Shown in pieces: positions 1-5,959 of a stretch of DNA of 6,435 bases (positions within the stretch are counted from its first letter, which is position 1; each line of letters begins with the position of its first letter). Origin of the DNA: Bacteroidota bacterium (GTDB taxonomy: Bacteria; Bacteroidota; Bacteroidia; Chitinophagales; LD1); the NCBI GenBank assembly GCA_023428205.1, contig JAEYZB010000052.1, positions 1 through 6,435 of the forward strand, given 5' to 3'. Made by a program: the position numbers and the translations under genes. The notes under the pieces were generated by a model. That model did no database searches. It saw only the letters and a program-made list of their open reading frames with translations, and had not been told where the DNA came from.

Positions 1-121
1 TCGGTTCAAATTCAGGTTGTTTTAAATCTACTCCACGCACCCAAAATCCTTGTTGTTTCAGGCGTTTCACCAAGTGCCCGCCAATAAATCCGCCAGCGCC
101 ACAAACCAATGCTGTTTTCAT
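1..121 (-). CDS. NAD-dependent epimerase/dehydratase (N-terminal 40 codons; cut by window edge)
   Basis: Only the first 40 residues are present, beginning MKTALVCGAGGFIGGHLVKR; the rest lies beyond the left edge. The GAGGFIGGH stretch (residues 8-16) is the glycine-rich GxxGxxG nucleotide-binding loop of extended short-chain dehydrogenases. An acidic residue (Asp in RGVDLK, about residue 33) sits at the end of the second strand, as expected for NAD binding. The pattern, with KRLKQQGFWVRGVDLK following the loop, resembles GDP-mannose 3,5-epimerase-like and related sugar-nucleotide epimerases of cell-surface polysaccharide synthesis, but substrate cannot be judged from this fragment. The start is the ATG at 119-121. 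It follows pyrB by 54 bases on the same strand, and that gap holds a good -7 promoter match (156-163), so independent transcription is likely although readthrough from pyrRB is possible. Confidence 0.85.
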   Translation of the reverse strand, partial: MKTALVCGAGGFIGGHLVKRLKQQGFWVRGVDLKQPEFEP

Positions 122-155
122 CTTTAAAATAGAGTTTAGATAGTCAATGCGGGTG

Positions 156-163
156 CAAACTTA
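156..163 (-). promoter_or_regulatory. Putative Bacteroidota -7 element for the epimerase gene
   Basis: On the minus strand this reads TAAGTTTG, followed by C, an exact match to the TAnnTTTG element used by the Bacteroidota primary sigma factor. Transcription would start near 150, giving a 5' leader of about 30 bases before the ATG at 121. I see no convincing -33 TTTG at the usual spacing, so the call rests on the -7 match and its position. Confidence 0.5.
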
Positions 164-175
164 TTAAAAGATTTT

Positions 176-1102
176 CTATGCTCTTCCTGCAAGTAAATAA
201 AGTACCGCCATTCGAATGGCTACTCCATTTTCTACTTGTTGCAAGATGAGCGATTGTTTAGAATCTGCTACATCAGAATTCAACTCCACTCCGCGATTTA
301 TCGGACCAGGGTGCATAATGGTGATGTTTTTATTGATAGAGTCTAAGAGTTCGCGGTTTACTCCGTAGTAAAGAGAGTATTCGCGCAAAGACGGTACATA
401 TTTGATGTCCATTCGTTCCAGTTGAATGCGCAGAATGTTTGCCGTATCACACCATTCCAGGGCTTTTTTCAAGTTGGGTTCATAGCTTACTCCGAGTTCT
501 TCAATGTATTTCGGAATCAAAGTCGGAGGTCCGCACACTTTTACTTTTGCTCCCATTTTCAGCATCAACGGAATATCCGAACCTGCCACCCGCGAGTGTG
601 TGATATCTCCCACAATTAAATAATTCAAGCCTTTCAGCGAGCCAAATTTTTCCAATACGGAAAACCCGTCCAAGAGTCCTTGTGTTGGATGTTCGTGTGT
701 GCCGTCTCCTGCATTGACAATTGCGGCAGGAATATGTTTCGATAAGAACACCGGTGCCCCGCTTGAGGAATGGCGCATGACCACCATATCTACTTTCATC
801 GCCAAGATGTTATTTACCGTGTCCAACAGGGTTTCTCCTTTTTTCACCGATGAACCGCTTGCCGAAAAATTTATGGTATCTGCTGAAAGTCTTTTTTCTG
901 CGAGTTCAAACGAAATTCTGGTGCGCGTGGAATCTTCAAAAAACAAATTGGCAATGGTAATATCGCGCAACGAAGGCACTTTTTTTATCGGACGTTGTAG
1001 GACTTCTTTGAAATTTTTTGCCGTATCGAAAATGAGTTCAATGTCCGATTTCTCTAACTGTTTTATTCCGAGTAAATGGGGTTGACTCAATGCACTGCTC
1101 AT
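176..1102 (-). CDS. pyrB: Aspartate carbamoyltransferase catalytic subunit
   Basis: Cytoplasmic enzyme of de novo pyrimidine synthesis that condenses carbamoyl phosphate with L-aspartate to N-carbamoyl-L-aspartate. The 308 residues match the usual length. Hallmarks are visible in order: the carbamoyl-phosphate loop STRTR (residues 58-62), the mobile-loop SSVKKGE (84-90, with the catalytic-type Lys 88), MRHSSSGAP (109-117), HPTQ (138-141), HSRVA (169-173) and the C-terminal HPGPINRGVEL (264-274). The start MSSALSQPHLLGIKQL places the LLGI segment where family members have it. It begins 9 bases after pyrR, so the two are almost certainly one transcript with PyrR made first. No regulatory-subunit gene (pyrI) follows; the next gene is a sugar epimerase, so allosteric control by PyrI is not supported here. 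No key residue is missing. Confidence 0.97.
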   Translation of the reverse strand: MSSALSQPHLLGIKQLEKSDIELIFDTAKNFKEVLQRPIKKVPSLRDITIANLFFEDSTRTRISFELAEKRLSADTINFSASGSSVKKGETLLDTVNNILAMKVDMVVMRHSSSGAPVFLSKHIPAAIVNAGDGTHEHPTQGLLDGFSVLEKFGSLKGLNYLIVGDITHSRVAGSDIPLMLKMGAKVKVCGPPTLIPKYIEELGVSYEPNLKKALEWCDTANILRIQLERMDIKYVPSLREYSLYYGVNRELLDSINKNITIMHPGPINRGVELNSDVADSKQSLILQQVENGVAIRMAVLYLLAGRA

Positions 1103-1111
1103 TTTCTTATA

Positions 1112-1651
1112 TTATTCGTTTATTATCCAAATTTTGTCTTTGCCGTCCGTTTCTTTCCATTCCACTTTAACCTTTTCGGCAGTAATGGAATCCACTACTT
1201 TGCCTACATATTTTGCCTCAATCGGCAAATGGCGGTGCAGTCGTCTATCCACCAATACCAACAATTCCACGTCTTTCGGTCTGCCATAATCGAGCATCGC
1301 ATCGAGCGCGGAACGAATCGTACGCCCGGTGTAAAGCACATCGTCCACCAAAATCACTTGTTTGTTTTCTATAGAGAACGGAATGTCAGTTTCGTTGGCG
1401 GTCATTGGTTTTCCTTTCACTCGAAAATCATCGCGGTAAAACGTAATATCCAACTTTCCATGAAGCACTTTTGTTTTTGGTAAAATGGTTTTTAATCGCT
1501 CAATAATTCTGTTGGAAAGAGCAATTCCGCGAGGCTGAACGCCTACAATCACGGAATCGGAAAAATCTTTATGATGTTCGATTAATTGATGACAAAGACG
1601 GTCAACTATCAGTGCGAATTGCGCGCTTTCAATTAAGATTCGTTTTTGCAT
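1112..1651 (-). CDS. pyrR: PyrR bifunctional protein: pyrimidine operon regulator / uracil phosphoribosyltransferase
   Basis: A type I phosphoribosyltransferase-fold protein of 179 residues, the normal PyrR length. The PRPP-binding signature is QVILVDDVLYTGRTIR (residues 98-113). Other family segments are VGVQPRGIALSNRI (37-49), KLDITFYRDD (66-75) and the RRLHRHLPIEAKYVGK region (136-151), which corresponds to the GHRELPI-RADYVGK segment of Bacillus PyrR. Family members convert uracil and PRPP to UMP, and in Firmicutes bind pyr mRNA to promote attenuation. Here PyrR is the first gene before pyrB, with a 9-base spacer. The predicted transcript start (about 1662) lies only some 11 bases before the ATG, so there is no room for a PyrR-controlled attenuator in front of it. 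An enzymatic salvage role, or regulation elsewhere, is therefore as plausible as local RNA binding. Confidence 0.95.
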   Translation of the reverse strand: MQKRILIESAQFALIVDRLCHQLIEHHKDFSDSVIVGVQPRGIALSNRIIERLKTILPKTKVLHGKLDITFYRDDFRVKGKPMTANETDIPFSIENKQVILVDDVLYTGRTIRSALDAMLDYGRPKDVELLVLVDRRLHRHLPIEAKYVGKVVDSITAEKVKVEWKETDGKDKIWIINE

Positions 1652-1667
1652 CGCGTGTAAGATTGCG

Positions 1668-1675
1668 CAAAGCTA
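1668..1675 (-). promoter_or_regulatory. Putative -7 promoter element for pyrRB
   Basis: Minus-strand TAGCTTTG, followed by C, is an exact TAnnTTTG match lying 17-24 bases upstream of the pyrR ATG. A TTTC about 19 bases further upstream could serve as a weak -33 element. The implied 5' leader is only about 10 bases. Confidence 0.55.
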
Positions 1676-1705
1676 CAAAAAAGAATGAATTGCTGAAATT
1701 GCCGA

Positions 1706-1766
1706 AATCCTGCTCGTTTTTTTCACCCATTTCAAGGGGAAATCCTTCAAGGATTAGAAAAACGTG
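1706..1766. repeat. Dispersed palindromic repeat, copy 1
   Basis: Bases 1706-1732 match 5838-5864 at 24 of 27 positions (AATCCT, CTCGTTTTTTT and CCCATTT are shared blocks). The T-rich arm CTCGTTTTT (1713-1721) is nearly complementary to AAAAACGTG (1758-1766), with one mismatch. Between them is a small perfect hairpin, AATCCT-TCA-AGGATT (1741-1755). The element lies in the 167-base gap between the lepB stop and pyrR. It could be a small dispersed repeat or a degenerate lepB terminator; on the minus strand no U-tract follows the stem, which argues against a simple terminator. Confidence 0.45.
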
Positions 1767-1818
1767 TTCGTTTTATTAACCTATTTCGACTGATTACGGT
1801 CCTGCATTGTCAAATCGT

Positions 1819-3414
1819 CTAATTTTCTCTCGCCCACTTATCGTGAATATTCACGAAGATGCGGTTCCAGCGAAGTTTGTGGAATAAGTCAGCACTGTTA
1901 TCCATGCTCAACCAAATGAACCATGCTTTGCCTACAATGTGGTCTTCCGGCACAAAACCCCAATAGCGTGAATCTTGCGAATTGTGACGGTTGTCACTCA
2001 TCATCCAGTAATAATTCAGCTTACAAGTGTACTCGTTTGTCGCCACGCCATTGATGAAAATTTTGCCGTCTTTCTGTTCTACTTTATTGCCTTCGTATAT
2101 TTCGATTAGGCGTTTATAAATATAAATGGAACTGTCGTTCAAAATTAATTTCATGCCTTTAGCAGGAATCGTAACCGGGCCGAAATTATCTACATTCCAA
2201 TGGAAATATTGCGGTGTATTTGGGTAAATGGACGCTATTACATCTTCGTTAGAACCTGTCGGATAATAAAAAGGCTTGATGCTTTCAATAGCGGGAATAG
2301 AACGCAGTTTTTCCAGATAGGATTGTTTTATCAAATACAAATGATGATTTGCCGGAACGGGTGTGCTGAAACGATTAGAAATATCTTCCATTTCATACTC
2401 GCGCAAATTTTCGGGCGAAAACTGAATATTGTCTTTGAAAACAACTTGATAAGGGAAATAAACATTCTCCGGCTCGTACGCCTTTTTATCGTTGATGAAA
2501 AGAACTCCGTCTTTCACCTCTAATTTATCATTCGGCACAGCGACACAACGCTTGATGTAATTCTCGCGTTTATCCACGGGACGCGCTTTGATATGATATT
2601 GAGTTCGCACGGCATCATAGGCAGAAAGGTTTGTGATACCTTGTTGTTTCAATTGGTATTCCGCTATGCGCAACAAGTCATAGTATGACATTTCTTGTCG
2701 CTCTAAAGCCACTGTGTCGCCAGCAGGAAAATTAAATACCACCATGTCGTTGCGTTTCACTTTTTGCAAACCCGGCAAGCGATTGTACGGTAGTTTTATC
2801 CATTCCAAATACGCAGGAATATTCAGTACCGGAATAGTATGGTGAAAAAACGGAATCGCAATTGGTGTCATCGGAATACGCGCTCCATAATGAAATTTAC
2901 TTACAAAAGGGAAATCGCCCACCAACAATGTTTTTTCCATGGAGGGTGTTGGAATCATATACGGTTCAGCCACAAATGTGCGAATGAAAAAGGCGGCCAA
3001 TACAGCAAAAATAATAGCATCAGCCCATTCGCGCAAACGGGTTCTCGGATATGGTTTTTGTCCCGGCTTTAAACCGTCAGGCGAAATGTATTTTATGTTG
3101 TCGTTGTATGCGATCCAAATCCAGTACACCGGTGCGCCCAAGGTCGCGCCCATAGAATCCAAAAAACTGAAGCGTCCGTGCGCTACAGCCATGCGCGTCA
3201 TTTGCCCGCCCCAGTAAAAAACATTTACACCGGGCACAAACAACCAAAACGTCCACCAAGTAGGCTTATCTACGAGTTTATACCATTCAATGGAGCAAAC
3301 GACAGGCACCCATGCTTTCCACGCAGGAATACCGAGTTTGGAAAATATTTTTTGAGTACCGATACGAACACCGACATAATAAATCAGTGTGATGAGCAAA
3401 ATAACTGTAAACAT
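1819..3414 (-). CDS. lepB: Signal peptidase I (long Bacteroidota form)
   Basis: Membrane serine protease that removes signal peptides from exported proteins on the outer face of the inner membrane. The N-terminus (residues 1-105) is a multi-span hydrophobic domain rich in Trp, including MFTVILLITLIYYVGV and WWTFWLFVPGVNVFYWGG, resembling the DUF5684-like domain found on some signal peptidases. A further membrane segment (about 131-148) leads into box B, IPTPSMEKTLLVGD, with nucleophile Ser158. The general-base lysine is Lys288 in YIKRCVAVPNDKLEV. The C-terminal box is SDNRHNSQDSRYWGFVP (473-489), normally GDNR, so the first Gly is Ser here. At 531 residues it is far longer than E. coli LepB (324). 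Much of the extra length is the N-terminal domain plus an insertion between Lys288 and Ser473. It has its own promoter-like element and stands alone. Confidence 0.95.
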   Translation of the reverse strand: MFTVILLITLIYYVGVRIGTQKIFSKLGIPAWKAWVPVVCSIEWYKLVDKPTWWTFWLFVPGVNVFYWGGQMTRMAVAHGRFSFLDSMGATLGAPVYWIWIAYNDNIKYISPDGLKPGQKPYPRTRLREWADAIIFAVLAAFFIRTFVAEPYMIPTPSMEKTLLVGDFPFVSKFHYGARIPMTPIAIPFFHHTIPVLNIPAYLEWIKLPYNRLPGLQKVKRNDMVVFNFPAGDTVALERQEMSYYDLLRIAEYQLKQQGITNLSAYDAVRTQYHIKARPVDKRENYIKRCVAVPNDKLEVKDGVLFINDKKAYEPENVYFPYQVVFKDNIQFSPENLREYEMEDISNRFSTPVPANHHLYLIKQSYLEKLRSIPAIESIKPFYYPTGSNEDVIASIYPNTPQYFHWNVDNFGPVTIPAKGMKLILNDSSIYIYKRLIEIYEGNKVEQKDGKIFINGVATNEYTCKLNYYWMMSDNRHNSQDSRYWGFVPEDHIVGKAWFIWLSMDNSADLFHKLRWNRIFVNIHDKWAREN

Positions 3415-3434
3415 TAATTTGATTTAAGTGCGGA

Positions 3435-3442
3435 CGAAAATA
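3435..3442 (-). promoter_or_regulatory. Putative -7 promoter element for lepB
   Basis: Minus-strand TATTTTCG matches TAnnTTTG with one change (C for T at position 7). It lies 21-28 bases before the lepB ATG, giving a predicted 5' leader of about 15 bases. Position is typical for this window; the sequence match is weaker than for pyrR or the epimerase. Confidence 0.4.
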
Positions 3443-3551
3443 GAAATATAGTCGTAAGTGTTAAGCAGTCAGACATAAGTCAATGAGGCAATTTGATTAT
3501 TTTATGAGAGAAAGGATTTGCTGTTAGTCATTAACCAATGACATTTAATGA

Positions 3552-3914
3552 TTATTTTTTCCATTTATTTTCCAATCCTTGAACGCTATGCGCCTCCTCT
3601 AATTTCTTACTGATTTGTCCCGTAAGAATATGCCAGTACATAACAAAATCAGAACCTAAACTGTATAATGGATAGATGAATGTAGCCGGTTTGTTTTTTT
3701 CGAAAATGAAATGCCCGAACCAGGCAAACCCATAACCGAAAAAGGGCGTCAAAAACAGCCACCAACCATTGCCTGTAAGAATGCCGCCAAAGAAACTTAG
3801 CAGCACCAAACTTGTTCCTACGAAGTGCAAACGATAATTAATCGGATTGGCGTGTTCTGTCAAATAATAGGGATAAAACTCTTTGAACGATTGGAAAACT
3901 TTTTCTGTTGCCAT
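3552..3914 (-). CDS. DUF962 / Mpo1-like small membrane protein
   Basis: A 120-residue hydrophobic protein. The N-terminus FYPYYLTEHANPINYRLHFVGT (residues 13-34, with His21 and His30) and the later FGHFIFEKNKPATF (66-79, with His68) are the conserved DUF962 signatures; a further His95 lies in the last hydrophobic stretch. Hydrophobic segments at roughly 31-47, 50-66 and 79-97 predict three or so membrane spans. The yeast member Mpo1 is an Fe(II)-dependent dioxygenase in fatty-acid alpha-oxidation that uses conserved histidines. The histidines seen here would allow a similar metal site, but bacterial members are mostly uncharacterised, so this is inference. The gene has its own exact -7 element and is separated from lepB by 137 bases with no clear terminator, so some cotranscription with lepB cannot be excluded. 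Confidence 0.88.
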   Translation of the reverse strand: MATEKVFQSFKEFYPYYLTEHANPINYRLHFVGTSLVLLSFFGGILTGNGWWLFLTPFFGYGFAWFGHFIFEKNKPATFIYPLYSLGSDFVMYWHILTGQISKKLEEAHSVQGLENKWKK

Positions 3915-3933
3915 AATTTTCGGTTTTGTTTTT

Positions 3934-3941
3934 CAAAAGTA
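3934..3941 (-). promoter_or_regulatory. Putative -7 promoter element for the DUF962 gene
   Basis: Minus-strand TACTTTTG is an exact TAnnTTTG match, 20-27 bases before the ATG at 3914. It starts only two bases after the T-tract of the upstream gene's terminator, so terminator and promoter are directly abutted. Confidence 0.5.
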
Positions 3942-3943
3942 AT

Positions 3944-3980
3944 AAAAAAAGGGAACTGACGATTTCGTCAATTCCCTTTT
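3944..3980 (-). terminator. Rho-independent terminator of the DUF1573 gene
   Basis: Bases 3951-3961 and 3966-3976 form an 11-bp stem with one internal C/A mismatch (GGGAA, then TGACG, around an ATTT loop). On the minus strand it is followed by seven T residues (complement of 3944-3950). It begins about 20 bases after the DUF1573 stop. On the plus strand only four T residues follow, but no plus-strand gene lies upstream, so it is assigned to the minus strand. Confidence 0.85.
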
Positions 3981-3998
3981 CAAATAGGTTTTATTTAA

Positions 3999-4451
3999 TT
4001 AGTTTTTCGGAGCAAGTAGCGATGGCTGTGCCAAAGGAATACTCTTGTCTTCTTCTGCTTTGATAACCTCTCCTGAAATCGTCAGCACTTTATTTCCGCC
4101 ATCAGCGTTTGATTCAATCGTAATGGTTTTGGTAAATTGCCCTACGCGACCTTGCGTGTTGTAGGTTGCTGTAATGACAGATTCTTTGCCCGGCAAAACA
4201 GGTTCTTTTGGCCAAGAAGGTACGGTGCAACCGCAACTCGCCCGCACATTCGACAATACTAATGGTTCTTTTCCTTCATTTTTAAAATGGAATTCATGTG
4301 TCACCTGCGGACCTTCTACTACCGTTCCGAAGTTGAATTTTTCTTCCGTCAGTTTTATTTTAGGGGCGTTCGGGTTTGCCGGTTTTGCAGCTTCCTGAGC
4401 ATAAGTAACCGTTCCTAATAAGAGCGTAAAAGCTAATGCAATTTTTTTCAT
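3999..4451 (-). CDS. Secreted DUF1573 domain protein
   Basis: A 150-residue exported protein. Residues 1-18 form a classical signal peptide: MKK, a hydrophobic core ALAFTLLLGTV, and a type I cleavage site TYA just before Gln19. The mature part carries one DUF1573 domain, an Ig-like beta-sandwich. It shows FNFGTVVEGPQVTHEFHFKNEGKEPL (about 39-64), the hallmark SCGCT (72-76, Cys73 and Cys75), the LPGKESVITATYNTQGRVGQFTKTITI region (86-112) and a final LTISGEVI (123-130). DUF1573 proteins are abundant in Bacteroidota; their function is not established, with periplasmic binding or structural roles suggested by the fold. It is a single gene, divergent from alanine dehydrogenase, with a strong terminator after it. 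Its leader is the type cut by signal peptidase I, but nothing beyond proximity links it to lepB here. Confidence 0.93.
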   Translation of the reverse strand: MKKIALAFTLLLGTVTYAQEAAKPANPNAPKIKLTEEKFNFGTVVEGPQVTHEFHFKNEGKEPLVLSNVRASCGCTVPSWPKEPVLPGKESVITATYNTQGRVGQFTKTITIESNADGGNKVLTISGEVIKAEEDKSIPLAQPSLLAPKN

Positions 4452-4482
4452 AATATCTATATATGTTTTTCGATTTAACGTT

Positions 4483-4490
4483 GCAAAGTA
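4483..4490 (-). promoter_or_regulatory. Possible -7 promoter element for the DUF1573 gene
   Basis: Minus-strand TACTTTGC resembles the -7 element but has one base fewer between TA and TTTG than the TAnnTTTG consensus. It lies 32-39 bases before the ATG, giving a leader of about 25 bases that is AT-rich (AAAAACATATATAG). Confidence 0.35.
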
Positions 4491-4569
4491 AGTATAGATT
4501 AACGGAATTGGAAATTAAAAAAACTAAAAGGGTTTCCTGTCGCCTCAAAAACTTCAATTTTATTTTTAT

Positions 4570-4577
4570 TATCTTTG
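4570..4577 (+). promoter_or_regulatory. Putative -7 promoter element for alanine dehydrogenase
   Basis: TATCTTTG is an exact TAnnTTTG match. The predicted start near 4584 gives a leader of about 28 bases, ending in the A-rich stretch AACAAGAAAAACC before ATG. No clear -33 TTTG is present. This position supports the 4612 start over internal Met20 or Met25. Confidence 0.5.
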
Positions 4578-4611
4578 GTAACTCTTTCTCGAAAAAATAA
4601 CAAGAAAAACC

Positions 4612-5835
4612 ATGTCAGCAGAACGCAAACAGTTTACGGGAATTGTTACCAAACTCGGCTTACAGCCAATGGAAGCTCCCGCAATGATAGCGCATAAACC
4701 AGCAAAATTATTTATCGGAATTCCGTGCGAACATACTTTTCAGGAACACCGAATTGGGCTTACACCGGAGTCTGTGCGAACGTTAGTAGCAAACGGTCAC
4801 CGAATCATTATTGAACGAAACGCAGGCGCGGAAAGTCGCTTTTCTGATGCCGATTATTCCGAAGCAGGAGCTGAAATTGCTGACAGTAAGGCGGAAGTTT
4901 TCAAAGCCGATGTCATTGTAAAAGTTGCGCCACCACAGTTAGAGGAAATAGAATTGATGCAGCAAGATCAAACCTTGATTTCCCCAATTCATTTGCCGAC
5001 AATCAACCGAGAGTTTATTTCAAAATTGAGCGAAAAGAAAATTACGGCATTGGCGTTTGAATATACAAAAGACTTGGCGGGATTTTATCCGTTCGTGCGT
5101 GCCATGAGCGAAATTGCGGGCATTTCATCGGTGCTTATTGCTGCGGAATATTTGAGCAATGCGAATGATGGGAATGGGATGTTGCTCGGAGGTATTTCGG
5201 GTGTGCCTCCGGCAAAAGTGGTGATTTTAGGTGCGGGTGCGGTAGGTACTTATGCCGCTCGTGCCGCTATCGGCTTGGGCGCATTGGTTTCTGTTTTTGA
5301 TAATAACGTATATAAATTACAACGTTTGCAAGAACGTATTGGTGCGCGAATTTTTACATCCACTTTTTCTCCTTCCATTATTGAAGAAGAATTGCGCACG
5401 GCAGATGTGGCGATTGGCGCAATCCATTCTAAAAAAGGGCGTACACCGATAATTGTGAACGAAGATATTGTGGCACAAATGAAAGGAGGCTCCGTGATTA
5501 TTGATGTGAGTATTGATCAAGGAGGTTGTTTTGAAACATCAGATGTTACTTCACACGAAAAGCCCGTTTTTCAAAAATATGGCGTCACGCATTATTGTGT
5601 GCCGAACATTCCTTCGCGTGTTTCGCGAACAGCATCTTATGCGTATTCCAATATTCTCACGCCTATCTTATTGCACTGTGGCGATTTGAATGGTATCAAC
5701 GGTTTGATATACGAAGAAGCAGGAATTCGCAATGGAATTTATCTCTATAAAGGCAACTTGACCAACGAGCATATCGCCAAAGCGTTCGGCTTGAAAAATA
5801 CCAACTTGGAATTGCTGTTTGCGACTAATTTCTAA
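4612..5835 (+). CDS. ald: Alanine dehydrogenase (NAD-dependent), Bacteroidota long form
   Basis: Catalyses reversible oxidative deamination of L-alanine to pyruvate and ammonium with NAD, in the cytoplasm. Of 407 residues, the core from residue 33 follows the family: IGIPCEHTFQEHRIGLTP (35-52, Arg47 equivalent to the substrate-binding Arg15 of characterised enzymes), ADVIVKVAPP (99-108, Lys104), SPIHLP (124-129, catalytic-type His127), the NAD loop ILGAGAVGTYAA (205-216) with Asp230 ending the second strand, and IDQGGCFE (301-308, Asp302). All four catalytic or substrate residues are present. It is about 35 residues longer than the typical 370, mostly an N-terminal extension (1-32) without membrane or signal character. 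The segment YCVPNIPSRVSRTASYAYSN (328-347) replaces the usual YCVANMPxxVPRTST. The relatives are the transhydrogenase alpha subunit and saccharopine-type dehydrogenases; the QGGCFE motif favours alanine dehydrogenase. Transcribed alone. Confidence 0.9.
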   Translation: MSAERKQFTGIVTKLGLQPMEAPAMIAHKPAKLFIGIPCEHTFQEHRIGLTPESVRTLVANGHRIIIERNAGAESRFSDADYSEAGAEIADSKAEVFKADVIVKVAPPQLEEIELMQQDQTLISPIHLPTINREFISKLSEKKITALAFEYTKDLAGFYPFVRAMSEIAGISSVLIAAEYLSNANDGNGMLLGGISGVPPAKVVILGAGAVGTYAARAAIGLGALVSVFDNNVYKLQRLQERIGARIFTSTFSPSIIEEELRTADVAIGAIHSKKGRTPIIVNEDIVAQMKGGSVIIDVSIDQGGCFETSDVTSHEKPVFQKYGVTHYCVPNIPSRVSRTASYAYSNILTPILLHCGDLNGINGLIYEEAGIRNGIYLYKGNLTNEHIAKAFGLKNTNLELLFATNF

Positions 5836-5837
5836 GC

Positions 5838-5897
5838 AATCCTCCTCGTTTTTTTGCCCCATTTATAAGTGCCTTGAAAAAACGAGCAAGATTTTTT
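5838..5897 (+). repeat. Dispersed palindromic repeat, copy 2, possibly acting as the ald terminator
   Basis: Begins 3 bases after the alanine dehydrogenase stop. Bases 5838-5864 match 1706-1732 at 24 of 27 positions. CTCGTTTTTT (5845-5854) is perfectly complementary to AAAAAACGAG (5877-5886), a 10-bp stem with a 22-base loop, followed by CAAGA and six T residues (5892-5897). The placement and the T-run suit a terminator, but the stem is AT-rich and the loop long, so efficiency is doubtful. Copy 1 has the same left arm and a longer centre. Confidence 0.45.
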
Positions 5898-5925
5898 CGC
5901 TGTCGCAAAAATATTCACCACAAAT

Positions 5926-5955
5926 TTTGTTTTCTCGAAACTGTTCCTACTTTCG
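5926..5955 (+). promoter_or_regulatory. Putative promoter for the cysteine leader / serine acetyltransferase transcript
   Basis: TTTG at 5926-5929 and TACTTTCG at 5948-5955 are separated by 18 bases, close to the Bacteroidota -33/-7 arrangement (TTTG and TAnnTTTG, with C for T at one position of the second box). The predicted transcription start falls at about 5960-5962, on or next to the ATG of the leader ORF, so the leader peptide may be translated from an almost leaderless mRNA. Confidence 0.45.
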
Positions 5956-5959
5956 CGTC

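Noticed and set aside
422..1483. Plus-strand open frames opposite pyrB and pyrR (422-619, 699-1085, 1076-1483)
   Set aside because: They are antisense shadows of clearly conserved genes, with no recognisable family or start context.
2200..3417. Plus- and minus-strand open frames inside lepB (2200-2523, 2839-3072, 2939-3217, 3077-3259, 3178-3417)
   Set aside because: All lie within the coding region of a well-supported signal peptidase in other frames; compositions are odd (Arg, Cys, His rich) and no family is recognised.
3527..3542. Hairpin GTCATT-AACC-AATGAC just after the DUF962 stop
   Set aside because: On the minus strand no T-tract follows and the stem is only 6 bp and AT-rich, so I do not call it a terminator.
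4360..4557. Minus-strand open frame of 65 codons across the DUF1573 start and intergenic region
   Set aside because: It overlaps the DUF1573 signal peptide in another frame and extends through the promoter region; no support.
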